From the NCBI GenBank assembly GCA_964494625.1, contig CAZBRT010000002.1, forward strand, positions 186,001 to 250,000: a stretch of 64,000 nucleotides of DNA, given 5' to 3'. Source of the stretch: UBA2784 sp964494625. Lineage in GTDB: Bacteria; Pseudomonadota; Alphaproteobacteria; Micropepsales; Micropepsaceae. Positions 1 through 8,656 of this stretch are shown one piece after another. The position numbers and the translations under genes are program-made. Each line of letters begins with the position of its first letter. Within the stretch, counting starts at the first letter, position 1. The notes beneath the pieces were generated by a model. The model saw nothing but the letters and a program-made list of their open reading frames with translations. It ran no database searches and was not told the origin of the DNA.

Positions 1-1012
1 CGAACTCGCCCTTGGGTGCTTCAACGGCGGCATAGACTTCGCCCTCGGGCACCTTGTAGCCCTCGGTATAGAGCTTGAAGTGGTGGATGAGCGCTTCCAT
101 CGTGCGCTTCATCTCGCCGCGCTTGGGCGGCACAATCTTGCCATCGGTCGATGAGATGGGGCCCTTGGGCATCTTCTCGATGCACTGGCGCATGATCTTC
201 ACCGACTCACGCATTTCCTCGACGCGGCAGAGATAGCGGTCGTAGCAGTCGCCGTTCTTGCCGACCGGAATCTTGAAGTCGAGTTCGTTGTAGCATTCGT
301 AAGGTTGCGACCGGCGCAGATCCCACGCCATGCCCGAGCCGCGCACCATCACGCCCGAAAAGCCCCAAGCCAACGCGTCTTCCGCGCTGACAACGCCGAT
401 ATCGACATTGCGTTGCTTGAAGATGCGGTTGTTGGTGAGAAGCGTCTCGATATCGTCGAGCTGTTTGGGGAATTTGACCGTCCACTTGTAGATGTCATCG
501 AGAAGCGCCTGCGGCAGGTCCTGATGCACGCCGCCGGGGCGGACATAGGCTGCATGCATGCGGCTGCCGCTGGCACGCTCGTAGAAGATCATCAAATCTT
601 CGCGCGGCTCAAAACCCCAGAGCGGCGGCGTGAGCGCACCGACATCAAGCGCCTGTGTCGTGACGTTGAGCAAATGCGAGAGGATGCGGCCGATCTCGCT
701 GTAGAGGATGCGGATGTACTGCCCGCGCCTTGGCACGGTAATGCCCAGGAGCCGCTCGACCGCGAGCGCAAAAGCGTGCTCCTGGTTCATCGGCGCGACG
801 TAATCGAGCCGGTCAAAGTAAGGCACAGCCTGAAGATAGGTCTTGTGCTCGATCAGCTTTTCCGTGCCGCGATGCAGAAGGCCGATATGGGGATCGACGC
901 GTTCCACCATCTCGCCATCAAGTTCCAGCACAAGGCGCAGCACGCCATGCGCCGCCGGATGCTGGGGTCCGAAGTTGATCGTGAATTTGCGCTGCAGGGC
1001 TTCGTCGTTCAT
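1..1012 (-). CDS. nuoD: NADH-quinone oxidoreductase subunit D (NuoD), 3' part missing
   Basis: This is the 49 kDa subunit of respiratory complex I, in the peripheral arm near the quinone-binding site. The minus-strand reading starts at ATG 1012 with MNDEALQRKFTINFGPQHPA, and the NFGPQHPAAHG motif is diagnostic of NuoD. About 337 codons are present and the gene runs off the left edge, so roughly the last 60 residues of a typical 395-405 residue protein are missing. The start lies 4 nt after the nuoC stop, consistent with one nuoABCD transcript read leftwards. No internal stop or frameshift is seen. Confidence 0.97.
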   Translation of the reverse strand, partial: MNDEALQRKFTINFGPQHPAAHGVLRLVLELDGEMVERVDPHIGLLHRGTEKLIEHKTYLQAVPYFDRLDYVAPMNQEHAFALAVERLLGITVPRRGQYIRILYSEIGRILSHLLNVTTQALDVGALTPPLWGFEPREDLMIFYERASGSRMHAAYVRPGGVHQDLPQALLDDIYKWTVKFPKQLDDIETLLTNNRIFKQRNVDIGVVSAEDALAWGFSGVMVRGSGMAWDLRRSQPYECYNELDFKIPVGKNGDCYDRYLCRVEEMRESVKIMRQCIEKMPKGPISSTDGKIVPPKRGEMKRTMEALIHHFKLYTEGYKVPEGEVYAAVEAPKGEF

Positions 1013-1016
1013 GGCG

Positions 1017-1640
1017 TCAGGCCTTGCCCTCTTTCGCCTTCTCGTCGCCCGGCAGCACGTATTTTGCGCCTTCCCACGGGCTCATGAAGTCGAAGTTGCG
1101 GAATTCCTGCACCAGCTTCACCGGCTCGTTGACCACGCGCTTCAAGTCATCGTCGTAGCGCACTTCGACGAAGCCGGTCAGCGGAAAATCCTTGCGCAGC
1201 GGATGGCCCGAAAAACCGTAGTCGGTCAGGATGCGGCGCAGGTCCGGGTGATTGGCAAAGAGGATGCCGTAAAGATCGAACGCCTCGCGCTCAAACCAGT
1301 TGGCGGCAGGAAACACTTCAGCGGCGCTGGGCACCGGCGAGGTTTCATCCGTTTCCACCTTCAGGCGCACGCGCTGGTTCTGGCGCATCGACAGAAGGTG
1401 ATAGACGACATCGAAACGGTTCGCGCGGGCGGGCCAATCGACGCCGCAAATGTCGATCAGCGTGGTGAACTGGCAAAGCTGGTCATCGCGCAGGAAGCGC
1501 AGCACGCGCGTCACATCGCCGGAAGCGGCACGCAGCGTCAATTCGCCATTCGCAATCGTCCAGCCGGCAATCTCGCGCGAAAGGCTGGCGGCAATGTGCT
1601 CGCCAAGGTCAGAGAGGGCATTGTCGGCTTCGGTGGCCAT
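1017..1640 (-). CDS. nuoC: NADH-quinone oxidoreductase subunit C (NuoC)
   Basis: This is the 30 kDa subunit of complex I, 207 residues, typical for alphaproteobacteria where nuoC and nuoD are separate genes. The family motif FEREAFDLYGILFANHPDLR and the following HPLRKDFPLTG block (about residues 125-160) are clear. It binds NuoD and NuoB in the peripheral arm and carries no cofactor. The start ATG at 1640 follows the nuoB stop by 7 nt, so it is translated within the nuo operon. Confidence 0.97.
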   Translation of the reverse strand: MATEADNALSDLGEHIAASLSREIAGWTIANGELTLRAASGDVTRVLRFLRDDQLCQFTTLIDICGVDWPARANRFDVVYHLLSMRQNQRVRLKVETDETSPVPSAAEVFPAANWFEREAFDLYGILFANHPDLRRILTDYGFSGHPLRKDFPLTGFVEVRYDDDLKRVVNEPVKLVQEFRNFDFMSPWEGAKYVLPGDEKAKEGKA

Positions 1641-1647
1641 GGTTCCC

Positions 1648-2211
1648 TCAGCGCTCGATCGTGCCCGTGCGGCGGATCTTCTTCTGCAATTGCAGAATGC
1701 CGTAGATCAGCGCCTCGGCCGTGGGCGGGCAGCCCGGCACATAGATGTCCACCGGCACGATGCGGTCACAGCCGCGCACGACAGCGTAGGAGTAGTGATA
1801 GTAGCCGCCGCCATTGGCGCAGCTGCCCATGGAGATCACATAGCGCGGCTCCGGCATCTGGTCGTAAACCTTGCGCAAGGCCGGTGCCATCTTGTTGGTC
1901 AGGGTGCCGGCGACGATCATCACGTCCGACTGGCGGGGCGAGGCGCGCGGTGCGAAGCCGAAACGCTCAAGGTCGTAACGCGGCATGGAGGCCTGCATCA
2001 TCTCGACAGCGCAGCACGCCAGGCCGAACGTCATCCACATCAGCGAGCCGGTGCGCGCCCAAGTGATGAGGTCGTCGGCCGCAGCGGTGAAAAATCCCTT
2101 GTCCTTCAGCGCGCCCTGCAAGTGGTCGAACAGAAGATCATCGGGGCCGGGTGTGCGGCCACCTTCAACACCGGCGCGGGCAGCGGAACCTTGCGGACGG
2201 ATGGTGCTCAT
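1648..2211 (-). CDS. nuoB: NADH-quinone oxidoreductase subunit B (NuoB)
   Basis: This is the complex I subunit that carries the terminal [4Fe-4S] cluster N2, the donor to quinone. The cluster ligands are visible as the adjacent cysteines in LACCAVEM, the cysteine of GSCANGG and that of VPGCPPTAEAL. I chose ATG 2211, giving 187 residues beginning MSTIRPQGS. That ATG overlaps the nuoA stop as ATGA, a sign of translational coupling. A longer in-frame start at 2238 would run back into nuoA and is unlikely. The N-terminal 35 residues before the conserved core are variable in the family. Confidence 0.96.
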   Translation of the reverse strand: MSTIRPQGSAARAGVEGGRTPGPDDLLFDHLQGALKDKGFFTAAADDLITWARTGSLMWMTFGLACCAVEMMQASMPRYDLERFGFAPRASPRQSDVMIVAGTLTNKMAPALRKVYDQMPEPRYVISMGSCANGGGYYHYSYAVVRGCDRIVPVDIYVPGCPPTAEALIYGILQLQKKIRRTGTIER

Positions 2212-2573
2212 TCCCAGTCCAGCGCCCCCTTCTTCCATTCATAGACAAAGCCGACAGTCAGGACGCCGAGGAACACCATCATCGAGACAAATCCCGCCAT
2301 GCCCGTATCGCCCAGCGTGATCGCCCAGGGGAACAGGAACGCGACTTCGAGATCGAAAATGATGAAGAGGATCGCGACGAGATAAAAGCGCACGTCGAAC
2401 TTCATGCGCGCGTCATCAAAGGCATTGAAGCCGCACTCATAGGCGGAGAGCTTTTCTGCATCCGGCTTCGACGGCGCGAGCACCATCGGCAGCAGCAAAA
2501 GCACGATGCCAAGCCCGCCGGCGATCCCCAGAAAAAGGACGATGGCGAGATAATCGGTGAGGAACTGTTCCAT
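2208..2573 (-). CDS. nuoA: NADH-quinone oxidoreductase subunit A (NuoA)
   Basis: This is a small membrane subunit of complex I, 121 residues, first gene of the operon. Three hydrophobic helices are visible (about 9-30, 63-83 and 92-112). The family loop motif SAYECGFNAFDDAR, containing the conserved cysteine of the quinone-chamber loop, lies between helices 1 and 2, followed by FYLVAILFIIFDLE. I chose ATG 2573 (MEQFLTDYL); the open frame continues upstream, but that part has a non-family sequence. The 246 nt between this start and tRNA-Asp should hold the operon promoter, though no clear -35/-10 pair stood out. Confidence 0.96.
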   Translation of the reverse strand: MEQFLTDYLAIVLFLGIAGGLGIVLLLLPMVLAPSKPDAEKLSAYECGFNAFDDARMKFDVRFYLVAILFIIFDLEVAFLFPWAITLGDTGMAGFVSMMVFLGVLTVGFVYEWKKGALDWE

Positions 2574-2819
2574 CGCGTGGCACCCGGAAGTGCGCTTTGG
2601 CGCACTGCCCCCTGTCGGCCCCGCAAGGCCCCCCTTTGGCCCTGCAAAAGTGCCCTCGCTATAGCCCAAGATTCGAGGAAGGCATAGCGCGACGTTGCAT
2701 CGCAGCGCGGCCGTCTATCCGGCTGAAAATAGTGATCTTTTGGGGTGATGAGTCGCCCCCGAAAAGGGTGCCTTGCGCACGCACCTGCAGGCGCGACCAA
2801 GCGACGTCCGTTTTGAAAA

Positions 2820-2896
2820 TGGCGGGAGCGACGGGGCTCGAACCCGCGACCTCCGGCGTGACAGGCCGGCACTCTAACCAACTGAGCTACGCCCCC
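2820..2896 (-). tRNA. tRNA-Asp (GTC)
   Basis: The minus strand folds as a full tRNA. The acceptor GGGGGCG pairs with CGCTCCC (one G-T), then come T8-A9, a D arm GCTC/GAGT, and an anticodon stem CCGGC/GCCGG around loop CTGTCAC (anticodon GTC). The T arm contains GGTTCGAGC. Discriminator G and a genome-encoded CCA complete the 77 nt. It sits upstream of nuoA on the same strand. Confidence 0.95.
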
Positions 2897-3009
2897 GCGG
2901 GCGTTGGCGCGGGTGGGGCAAGCCCGGTCCGGCCAAGAGGCGGCTGACATAGAGCCAAGCCCAAGCTAGGTCAAGTGTATAACCGCCCCCGCGCGAGGCC
3001 GCCCGAACC

Positions 3010-4371
3010 ATGCTCCCGTCCAAGCCCTCCAGCCCGCCTTTCGGCGGCATGTATGACCGGTCGCGCTATGCGTTTTTCCGGCCCGAGCCAACCTGGTGGG
3101 AAGCATCAACACCGGCTCTTGCACCTGCGCTTCTGCCTCTCAGCGGCGATGCAACAACGGATATCGCCATTATCGGCGGCGGCTATGCCGGGCTGTCAGC
3201 GGCGCTTCATCTCGCTGAGGCGGGAATCACCTGCACGGTCCTGGAGGCTGGTGCCATCGGCTGGGGCGCATCGGGGCGCAATGGCGGCTTTGTCTGTCTG
3301 GGCGCAAGTTTCCTGTCGCCGGGCGAAATCGCCCAGCGTCTGGGCGAAGACGCCGCGCGCGGGTTCCTGTCGGCGCAATGTGCGGCGATCAATCTTGTGG
3401 AAACGCTGTCGCAGGGTTCAGGTGCGGCGCTGGGTCGACAGGGGGACGGCATGCTCACCATTGCGCATAGCGCGCGCCGCGGGCGCACGCTGCAGCAAGA
3501 GGGGACGGAACTCGCGGCCCTCGGCGGGGTCACGAGCAGCTGGATCGCACCGGCCGGACTTGAGGAGGCAGGCTATGCAAAGACAATGGCTGCGCATGGC
3601 GGCCTTCTGATTCACCGGGGCTTTGCCATCAATCCGCTCGCCTTTGTGCGGCATCTTGCAGCCAAAGCGCATGCCGCCGGTGCGGTGATCCATCCGCGCT
3701 CTGAGGTTACGGGCTGGCAGCGTGAGGACGGCTTGCATCTTCTTGCGACCGCAAGCGGCAGCCTGCGTGCGCGTCAGGTGATTGTCGCCTGCAACGGCTT
3801 CATGCCGGAGCATCTGCATCCCGCCTTTGCGGGACGCGTGCTGCCAATTCAATCCAACATCATCGTGACGGCCCCCGGCGATCTGCCGCCGGAAAGCCTC
3901 GCGCGCGTTGCTGGCTCGAACACACGCGACCTCCTCTGGTATTTCCGGCAGCTTGAGGATGGCCGTCTGCTTTTTGGCGGGCGTGGCGATACCAGCGGAA
4001 CGGCGCGTGCCGCCGCGCGCATGCGACGCAAGCTTGAGGCAGGCGTGAGCGAAACATTTGGCGCACGCGGGATGCGCGCGACCGAATATTTTTGGCGTGG
4101 CTTTATCGCGGCGACATCGACATTTTTGCCGGCCATCGGCAGCCTGAAAGACGACCCGAGCGTGCACTACGCCTTTGGCTGCCACGGCAATGGTGTCGCG
4201 CTGATGACTTGGGCGGGAAAGATGCTTGCGGCAAGAATTGCGGGCACCGCAGCCGCCCTGCCCGCTGCCGTCTCCATCTGGCCGCGCGCCTTTCCCAAGG
4301 CGGGATTCTGGCGTCGGCAGACGCTTCGCCTCGCGCTGTTGCGCGCGGCGCTGCGTGACAGGTTCCTTTAG
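3010..4371 (+). CDS. FAD-dependent amine/amino-acid oxidoreductase (DAO family)
   Basis: The 453-residue protein has a D-amino-acid-oxidase fold. The dinucleotide-binding motif IIGGGYAGLSAA (GGGYAG at 56-61) is followed by a ribose-binding glutamate in VLEA (E79). The GWGASGRNGGF block (84-94) is typical of the PuuB / gamma-glutamylputrescine oxidase branch. The C-terminal HGNGVALMTWAGKMLA is the second FAD contact. The family oxidatively deaminates amines or secondary amino acids; the substrate here is unknown. There is no signal peptide, so it is probably cytosolic. It stands alone on the plus strand and its stop overlaps that of the convergent gene ending at 4368. Confidence 0.85.
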   Translation: MLPSKPSSPPFGGMYDRSRYAFFRPEPTWWEASTPALAPALLPLSGDATTDIAIIGGGYAGLSAALHLAEAGITCTVLEAGAIGWGASGRNGGFVCLGASFLSPGEIAQRLGEDAARGFLSAQCAAINLVETLSQGSGAALGRQGDGMLTIAHSARRGRTLQQEGTELAALGGVTSSWIAPAGLEEAGYAKTMAAHGGLLIHRGFAINPLAFVRHLAAKAHAAGAVIHPRSEVTGWQREDGLHLLATASGSLRARQVIVACNGFMPEHLHPAFAGRVLPIQSNIIVTAPGDLPPESLARVAGSNTRDLLWYFRQLEDGRLLFGGRGDTSGTARAAARMRRKLEAGVSETFGARGMRATEYFWRGFIAATSTFLPAIGSLKDDPSVHYAFGCHGNGVALMTWAGKMLAARIAGTAAALPAAVSIWPRAFPKAGFWRRQTLRLALLRAALRDRFL

Positions 4372-5054
4372 GTGGCCGGCAACGCCGCACCCTTCTTCAC
4401 AAAGCGGTTCTCGAAATACGCCGACGCCGCAAAGCCGATGATAAGCGGCGCTGCCCAGGGCCATATCGTGATCACGCTCGTGTCTGCTTCCGGGAAAAGC
4501 TGTCGCAAGCCGATGCTGGCGAACGCGATATGCGTTGCGATCCCCGCGCCGATCATGCCGCCGATATGTTCCTTCAGCCAGAAGCGCGGATGATCGGGCG
4601 GCTTGCGCCACATGGTCAGCGCACCAAGGCCGATCAGGAAGCCGATGGCTGAAATGCCTGCGATGAACATCTCATCGGCCAAGATACCGATGGTGACGGC
4701 ACCGCCGGCTGCAAGGATGTTGAACGCACCAACAAACGGCATGGCACCTGAGGTATAGCCCACCGCATCGCCCTTGAACCGCAGGGCGCGCTTGCCCAAC
4801 CACAAGGCGGTGGCGGTAATGGTGAGGAGATACGCGAGGAACACGCCGCCCATCCAGTTTCCACGCAAGAAGCTGTCTGCCGTCAGAATTGCTGCTGTTG
4901 CCAGGACCAGCGTCATTGTCATCACATAGATGCGGCCCGCGCGGCGGTGCAAAGGACTGCCCTTGCGCGCAAAGCCGGCTGTCCACAGCGATGCAAAGGC
5001 GAGCGTCCCAATGGCGATGTGCGACCAGCGCGAAATCTCATGCAGCGTTTCCAT
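4368..5054 (-). CDS. Predicted multi-pass membrane protein (DUF2306-like)
   Basis: The protein has 228 residues with about six to seven hydrophobic segments and begins METLHEISRWSHIAIGTLAF. An HRRAGRIYV motif after the first helix resembles DUF2306 / YozB-type proteins with no assigned activity. ATG 5054 was chosen because the longer open frame upstream lies inside the preceding padR gene. The start overlaps the end of padR by 17 nt, so the two are almost certainly co-transcribed and the regulator probably controls this membrane protein. The assignment to DUF2306 is by pattern only. Confidence 0.7.
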   Translation of the reverse strand: METLHEISRWSHIAIGTLAFASLWTAGFARKGSPLHRRAGRIYVMTMTLVLATAAILTADSFLRGNWMGGVFLAYLLTITATALWLGKRALRFKGDAVGYTSGAMPFVGAFNILAAGGAVTIGILADEMFIAGISAIGFLIGLGALTMWRKPPDHPRFWLKEHIGGMIGAGIATHIAFASIGLRQLFPEADTSVITIWPWAAPLIIGFAASAYFENRFVKKGAALPAT

Positions 5055-5622
5055 GGTCTTTCTCCTTTGCATGTGGATAGGCAGCCTTGTGGGCTTCCAG
5101 GAGTTCCTGCGCGAAATCCCGTGCCGCCTTGGCGCGCGCAATGCCCAAGCCAAGCGATGCGCGATTGAAAAAGTCAGTGCGCTGCTCGGCATCACCTGAA
5201 GGTCGGGCCCCCAGATCGGCGGCAGCCTTCGCCTGTTCAAGCGCCGTTACGGTGCGGCTGGCGTCGTGCGCGAAGGCCTCAAGAAAGCGGCGTGCTTCTG
5301 CATCCGGCAATTGGGCGAGGAAGATGATCTGCGCATAGATCGCGCTGCGCTGGGCGGGTGACACGGGCCCCGCCTTCAACCACCGGCGCAACTCTGCCTT
5401 TCCCTTTGACGTGGCGCGATAGACGCGCTTGGCCGGTCCGATGGCCGACGGCGCCTCGCGGGAGGTGACGTGTCCCGCCTCCTCCAGCCGCGCCATGGTG
5501 CGGTAAATCTGGCTCTGGTCCGCGTTCCAGAAGAAGGCGAACACGTCATCGAACCACTGCTTCAGGTCATAGCCTGATTGCGGCTTGTCGAGTGCGCCCA
5601 GAAGAATGTGTTCCAGCGACAT
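5038..5622 (-). CDS. PadR family transcriptional regulator
   Basis: The 194-residue protein has an N-terminal winged helix (about 1-80; EHILLGALDKPQSGYDLKQW and SQIYRTMARLEEAGHV are the PadR signature) and a helical C-terminal dimerisation domain (about 95-185). PadR proteins are ligand-responsive repressors, often of transport or detoxification genes. It heads a two-gene unit with the overlapping membrane protein gene. A perfect 9-bp inverted repeat lies 31 nt upstream of its start, so autoregulation is likely. The ligand is unknown. Confidence 0.9.
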   Translation of the reverse strand: MSLEHILLGALDKPQSGYDLKQWFDDVFAFFWNADQSQIYRTMARLEEAGHVTSREAPSAIGPAKRVYRATSKGKAELRRWLKAGPVSPAQRSAIYAQIIFLAQLPDAEARRFLEAFAHDASRTVTALEQAKAAADLGARPSGDAEQRTDFFNRASLGLGIARAKAARDFAQELLEAHKAAYPHAKEKDHGNAA

Positions 5623-5652
5623 GAGACCGGCAAAAGGCGGGACCCGCCCCCT

Positions 5653-5694
5653 CTATATGCATCGTCCAATACGACTATATGACTTTGCATATAG
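5653..5694 (-). promoter_or_regulatory. Candidate PadR operator
   Basis: CTATATGCA (5653-5661) and TGCATATAG (5686-5694) form a perfect 9-bp inverted repeat with a 24-nt spacer, and a third TATATG copy sits between them at about 5675-5680. It lies just upstream of the padR start in an AT-rich island, unlike the surrounding GC-rich DNA. This suits an autoregulatory site; binding is inferred, not shown. Confidence 0.5.
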
Positions 5695-5756
5695 ATGCAA
5701 GGGGCCTGAAAGAGGCGCCGCGGCCAGGCCGGGCGCCCCTGAGATTCGGACCGGGG

Positions 5757-7217
5757 TCAGCGCGTGACGCGGCCACCGATCAGCTTGCGGAACTTCTCAC
5801 CATAGGGCGGGCGCAGCATCGCCGTCAGATCCATGCGCACCTGGCGGTAAACCGCCTTGGCATGGCTGAACGCCAGGAAGCCATCAATACCGTGATAGGA
5901 GCCCATGCCCGAAGGACCGATACCGCCGAACGGCAAATCTTCCATTGCCACATGCATGATCACATCGTTGACCGTCACGCCGCCGGACGTCGTGCGGGTC
6001 AGCACGCGCTCTTCCTCCGCCTTGTCAGAGCCAAAGTAATAGAGGCCGAGCGGGCGGTCATGGTCATTCACATAGCCGATGGCATCATCGACCGCCTTGT
6101 AGGTTTTCACCGGCAACAGCGGACCGAAAATCTCGTCCTGCATCACCTTCATGTCTTCCGTCGCCTCGAGGATCAGGGTCGGCGGAATCTTGTGATAGGG
6201 CTGCTGGCGGAAATCTTCCTTGGCCGGATTGAGCTCGACAACCTTGGCGCCCTTCTGCCGCGCATCTTCCAGGTAACCCTGCAGGCGGTCGAAATGGCGC
6301 TGGTTGATGATCGACGTGTAATCGGGATTGTCCTTCAGCGTCGGATACATCTTCTTAACGGCATTGGTTGCTGCCGTGACAAACGCATCCGTCTTGCCCT
6401 CGGGCACCATCACATAATCCGGCGCAAGGCAGATCTGGCCCGCATTCAGCGTCTTGCCGAACATGATGCGCGAGGCAGCGACTTTCATGTCGGCGCCCTT
6501 GCCGATGATGACAGGCGACTTGCCGCCCAGTTCCAGCGTGAGCGGCACGAGGTTTTCGGCAGCGGCGCGCATCACGTGGCGCGCAATCGAAGTCGCGCCC
6601 GTGAACACCAGATGGTCGAACGGCATGCGGCTGAAGGCTTCGCCCACGGCCGGGCCACCCGTGATGACGGCGGCTTCGGTCTCGTCATAGGCCTCGCGGA
6701 TCATGCGCGCCATCAACTCGGACGTCGCGGGCGTGAATTCTGACGGCTTGATCATCACGCGGTTGCCGGCGGCAAAAATGCCGGCCATCGGCTTGAAGGT
6801 CAGGTTGATCGGGAAGTTCCAAGGGCTGATGACGCCGATCACACCCTTGGCCTGATAGTCGATGCGCGCGCGCGCACCGAAGATGCCGAGCGGGAATGTC
6901 ACCTTGCGGCGCGGGCCCTGCACCCAGCCGGGCACATGCTTGCGGGCATGCTTGAGGCTTTCCAGCGCATCGGCCACGTCGGTGAAGACAGTCTGGTCAG
7001 GCGAGCGATGACCAAAATCGGCGGCCAGCGCCTCGACGATCTGCTGCTTGTAGTTGACCAGGAGGTCGATGGAACGGTTCAGCCAATCAATGCGGCGCGC
7101 CACCGGCACCGGCCCCTCCTTGATGTGGGCCTTGCGCTGCTTGTCGAGGATCGCGCGGATGGATTGCTCCACCGGGTTCTTCGCGGGGGCGCCGGTCAGG
7201 TTTTCTGCAAGGCTCAT
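5757..7217 (-). CDS. Aldehyde dehydrogenase, coniferyl-aldehyde-dehydrogenase type
   Basis: The protein has 486 residues and belongs to the NAD(P)-dependent aldehyde dehydrogenase superfamily. The active site is intact: PWNFP (N134), a KPSE NAD-binding lysine (K157), the general base in LELGGKSP (E229) and the nucleophile in NAGQICLAPDY (C263). The short length and the sequence RPPYGEKFRKLI near the C-terminus fit the CalB-like branch that oxidises coniferyl or long-chain aldehydes, but substrate cannot be fixed from sequence. ATG 7217 has AAGGAAG 6 nt upstream; the open frame extends 22 codons further without family similarity. It is transcribed away from the diguanylate cyclase. Confidence 0.9.
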   Translation of the reverse strand: MSLAENLTGAPAKNPVEQSIRAILDKQRKAHIKEGPVPVARRIDWLNRSIDLLVNYKQQIVEALAADFGHRSPDQTVFTDVADALESLKHARKHVPGWVQGPRRKVTFPLGIFGARARIDYQAKGVIGVISPWNFPINLTFKPMAGIFAAGNRVMIKPSEFTPATSELMARMIREAYDETEAAVITGGPAVGEAFSRMPFDHLVFTGATSIARHVMRAAAENLVPLTLELGGKSPVIIGKGADMKVAASRIMFGKTLNAGQICLAPDYVMVPEGKTDAFVTAATNAVKKMYPTLKDNPDYTSIINQRHFDRLQGYLEDARQKGAKVVELNPAKEDFRQQPYHKIPPTLILEATEDMKVMQDEIFGPLLPVKTYKAVDDAIGYVNDHDRPLGLYYFGSDKAEEERVLTRTTSGGVTVNDVIMHVAMEDLPFGGIGPSGMGSYHGIDGFLAFSHAKAVYRQVRMDLTAMLRPPYGEKFRKLIGGRVTR

Positions 7218-7449
7218 GGCGGCTTCCTTGGGGGATATTTCCCGCGAGATCACGGGGAATGGGTGTTTCCGGTAACAGAACACTTATAGGCGCAGACCTG
7301 TCAGTCAATGGCCAGCGGCGCGTTCCAGCATTTTGACAAGTCCGGGCGCGGCCGTTTACCGGCTGTTTTCCCTTCATGTCCCACCATGCACACAACAAAC
7401 TGACGCCGCGGCCCCGGGGGGTTCATGCGGCAGCCGGAGCCATTGTTGC

Positions 7450-8538
7450 ATGTCGCATCTGCCTGACCGAGACCAATCGAATGCCTTTGCGTCGCTTGCC
7501 CTTGCGGCAATGACAAAGTGCAGCGTGGCGCCGACCCCGGCCCATTACGAGATATTCTTCACGCACATTGCCGGTCTCAAGCCCGAGCTTTCAAAGGTGC
7601 TGGCGCCCTTCGTGAATGAGGGCAAACCCGTCACGTTCCAGCTTCTGCAGGAACTCCATGACGCGCATCTCGCGCAGGCCCTGCCGTCAAGCCTGATCGA
7701 GGACATCACGGCCAAGCTTGGTCTGCATGCCGATGCGATCCTGCACCAGATCTCGCAGGCAGGCGAGCAGACCAAATCCTATGGCCGCGCGCTGGATGTG
7801 GCGACCGGCCAGATCGACAAGAATCTCGATCAGGGAACCGTGCAGATTCTGGTCGGACAGCTTGCCCAGGCGACCCGCGCCATGCAGGCACGCACACAGC
7901 ATCTGGAAGCCGAGCTCAAGGCCGCCAGCGGCGAAGTGAGTTCACTGCGTGGCCGCATGGAGACGATCCGCAAGGAGTCGCTGACCGACCAGCTGACGGG
8001 TCTTGCCAACCGCAAATGCTTTGACGACAGGCTGAACGAGGCGCTTGAAGCTGCCGCCGCCGAAGCCACGCCGCTCAGCCTCCTCATCGGCGACATCGAC
8101 TTCTTCAAGAAGTTCAACGACACATGGGGTCACCAGACGGGCGACCAGGTGCTGAAACTTGTGGCCCATTGCTTCCGCGAGCAGGTCAAAGGCCGCGACA
8201 CCGCCGCACGCTATGGCGGTGAGGAATTCGTCGTCATCCTGCCGCAGACATCACTGGGCAACGCAAGGACGCTTGCCGATCATATCCGCACCGCCGTGCA
8301 GTCGAAAAAGGTGATGAAGCGTTCGACGGGCGAGACGCTCGGCACCATCACCGTTTCCATCGGCGTTGCGGGCTTTGGTCCCGGCGATACGGCCGAGAGC
8401 CTCATCCAGCGGGCGGATACGTGCCTCTATGCCGCCAAGCATGCCGGCCGCAACCGCGTGATCGTTGAGAGCGAGATTGACATCGCCACCTCCGGCGAAC
8501 ATGCAGCCGAGGCGCGGGCGCGCAAATCCGCCGCCTGA
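7450..8538 (+). CDS. Diguanylate cyclase (GGDEF domain)
   Basis: The enzyme makes cyclic di-GMP from two GTP. The 362-residue protein has an N-terminal alphaproteobacterial-type region (about 15-140), a likely coiled coil (about 140-175) and a GGDEF domain (about 178-345). The active loop reads RYGGEEFVV (GGEEF at 256-260) and the metal site GDIDFFKKFND is intact. The inhibitory I-site appears degraded: KGRD stands where RxxD is expected. No membrane segment is seen, so it is probably cytosolic. ATG 7450 was chosen; earlier in-frame codons encode a low-complexity stretch, and Met21 is an alternative. Confidence 0.9.
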   Translation: MSHLPDRDQSNAFASLALAAMTKCSVAPTPAHYEIFFTHIAGLKPELSKVLAPFVNEGKPVTFQLLQELHDAHLAQALPSSLIEDITAKLGLHADAILHQISQAGEQTKSYGRALDVATGQIDKNLDQGTVQILVGQLAQATRAMQARTQHLEAELKAASGEVSSLRGRMETIRKESLTDQLTGLANRKCFDDRLNEALEAAAAEATPLSLLIGDIDFFKKFNDTWGHQTGDQVLKLVAHCFREQVKGRDTAARYGGEEFVVILPQTSLGNARTLADHIRTAVQSKKVMKRSTGETLGTITVSIGVAGFGPGDTAESLIQRADTCLYAAKHAGRNRVIVESEIDIATSGEHAAEARARKSAA

Positions 8539-8656
8539 AGCCCCCACTGACGTTGGGACAGCGGACAAAAAACGCGCGCTGCCGCAAGGTGGCGCCCTTT
8601 ATCATGACCGTCGCGGCTTCTATGGTGCGAGCACACGCATATCAGAGAGGCACGCC

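Noticed and set aside
843..2066. 407-codon plus-strand frame opposite nuoB and nuoC
   Set aside because: It lies across two conserved nuo genes and has no recognisable domain.
5679..6743. 354-codon plus-strand open frame opposite the aldehyde dehydrogenase
   Set aside because: It is a shadow of an intact gene with all catalytic residues; its composition is histidine- and arginine-rich without motifs.
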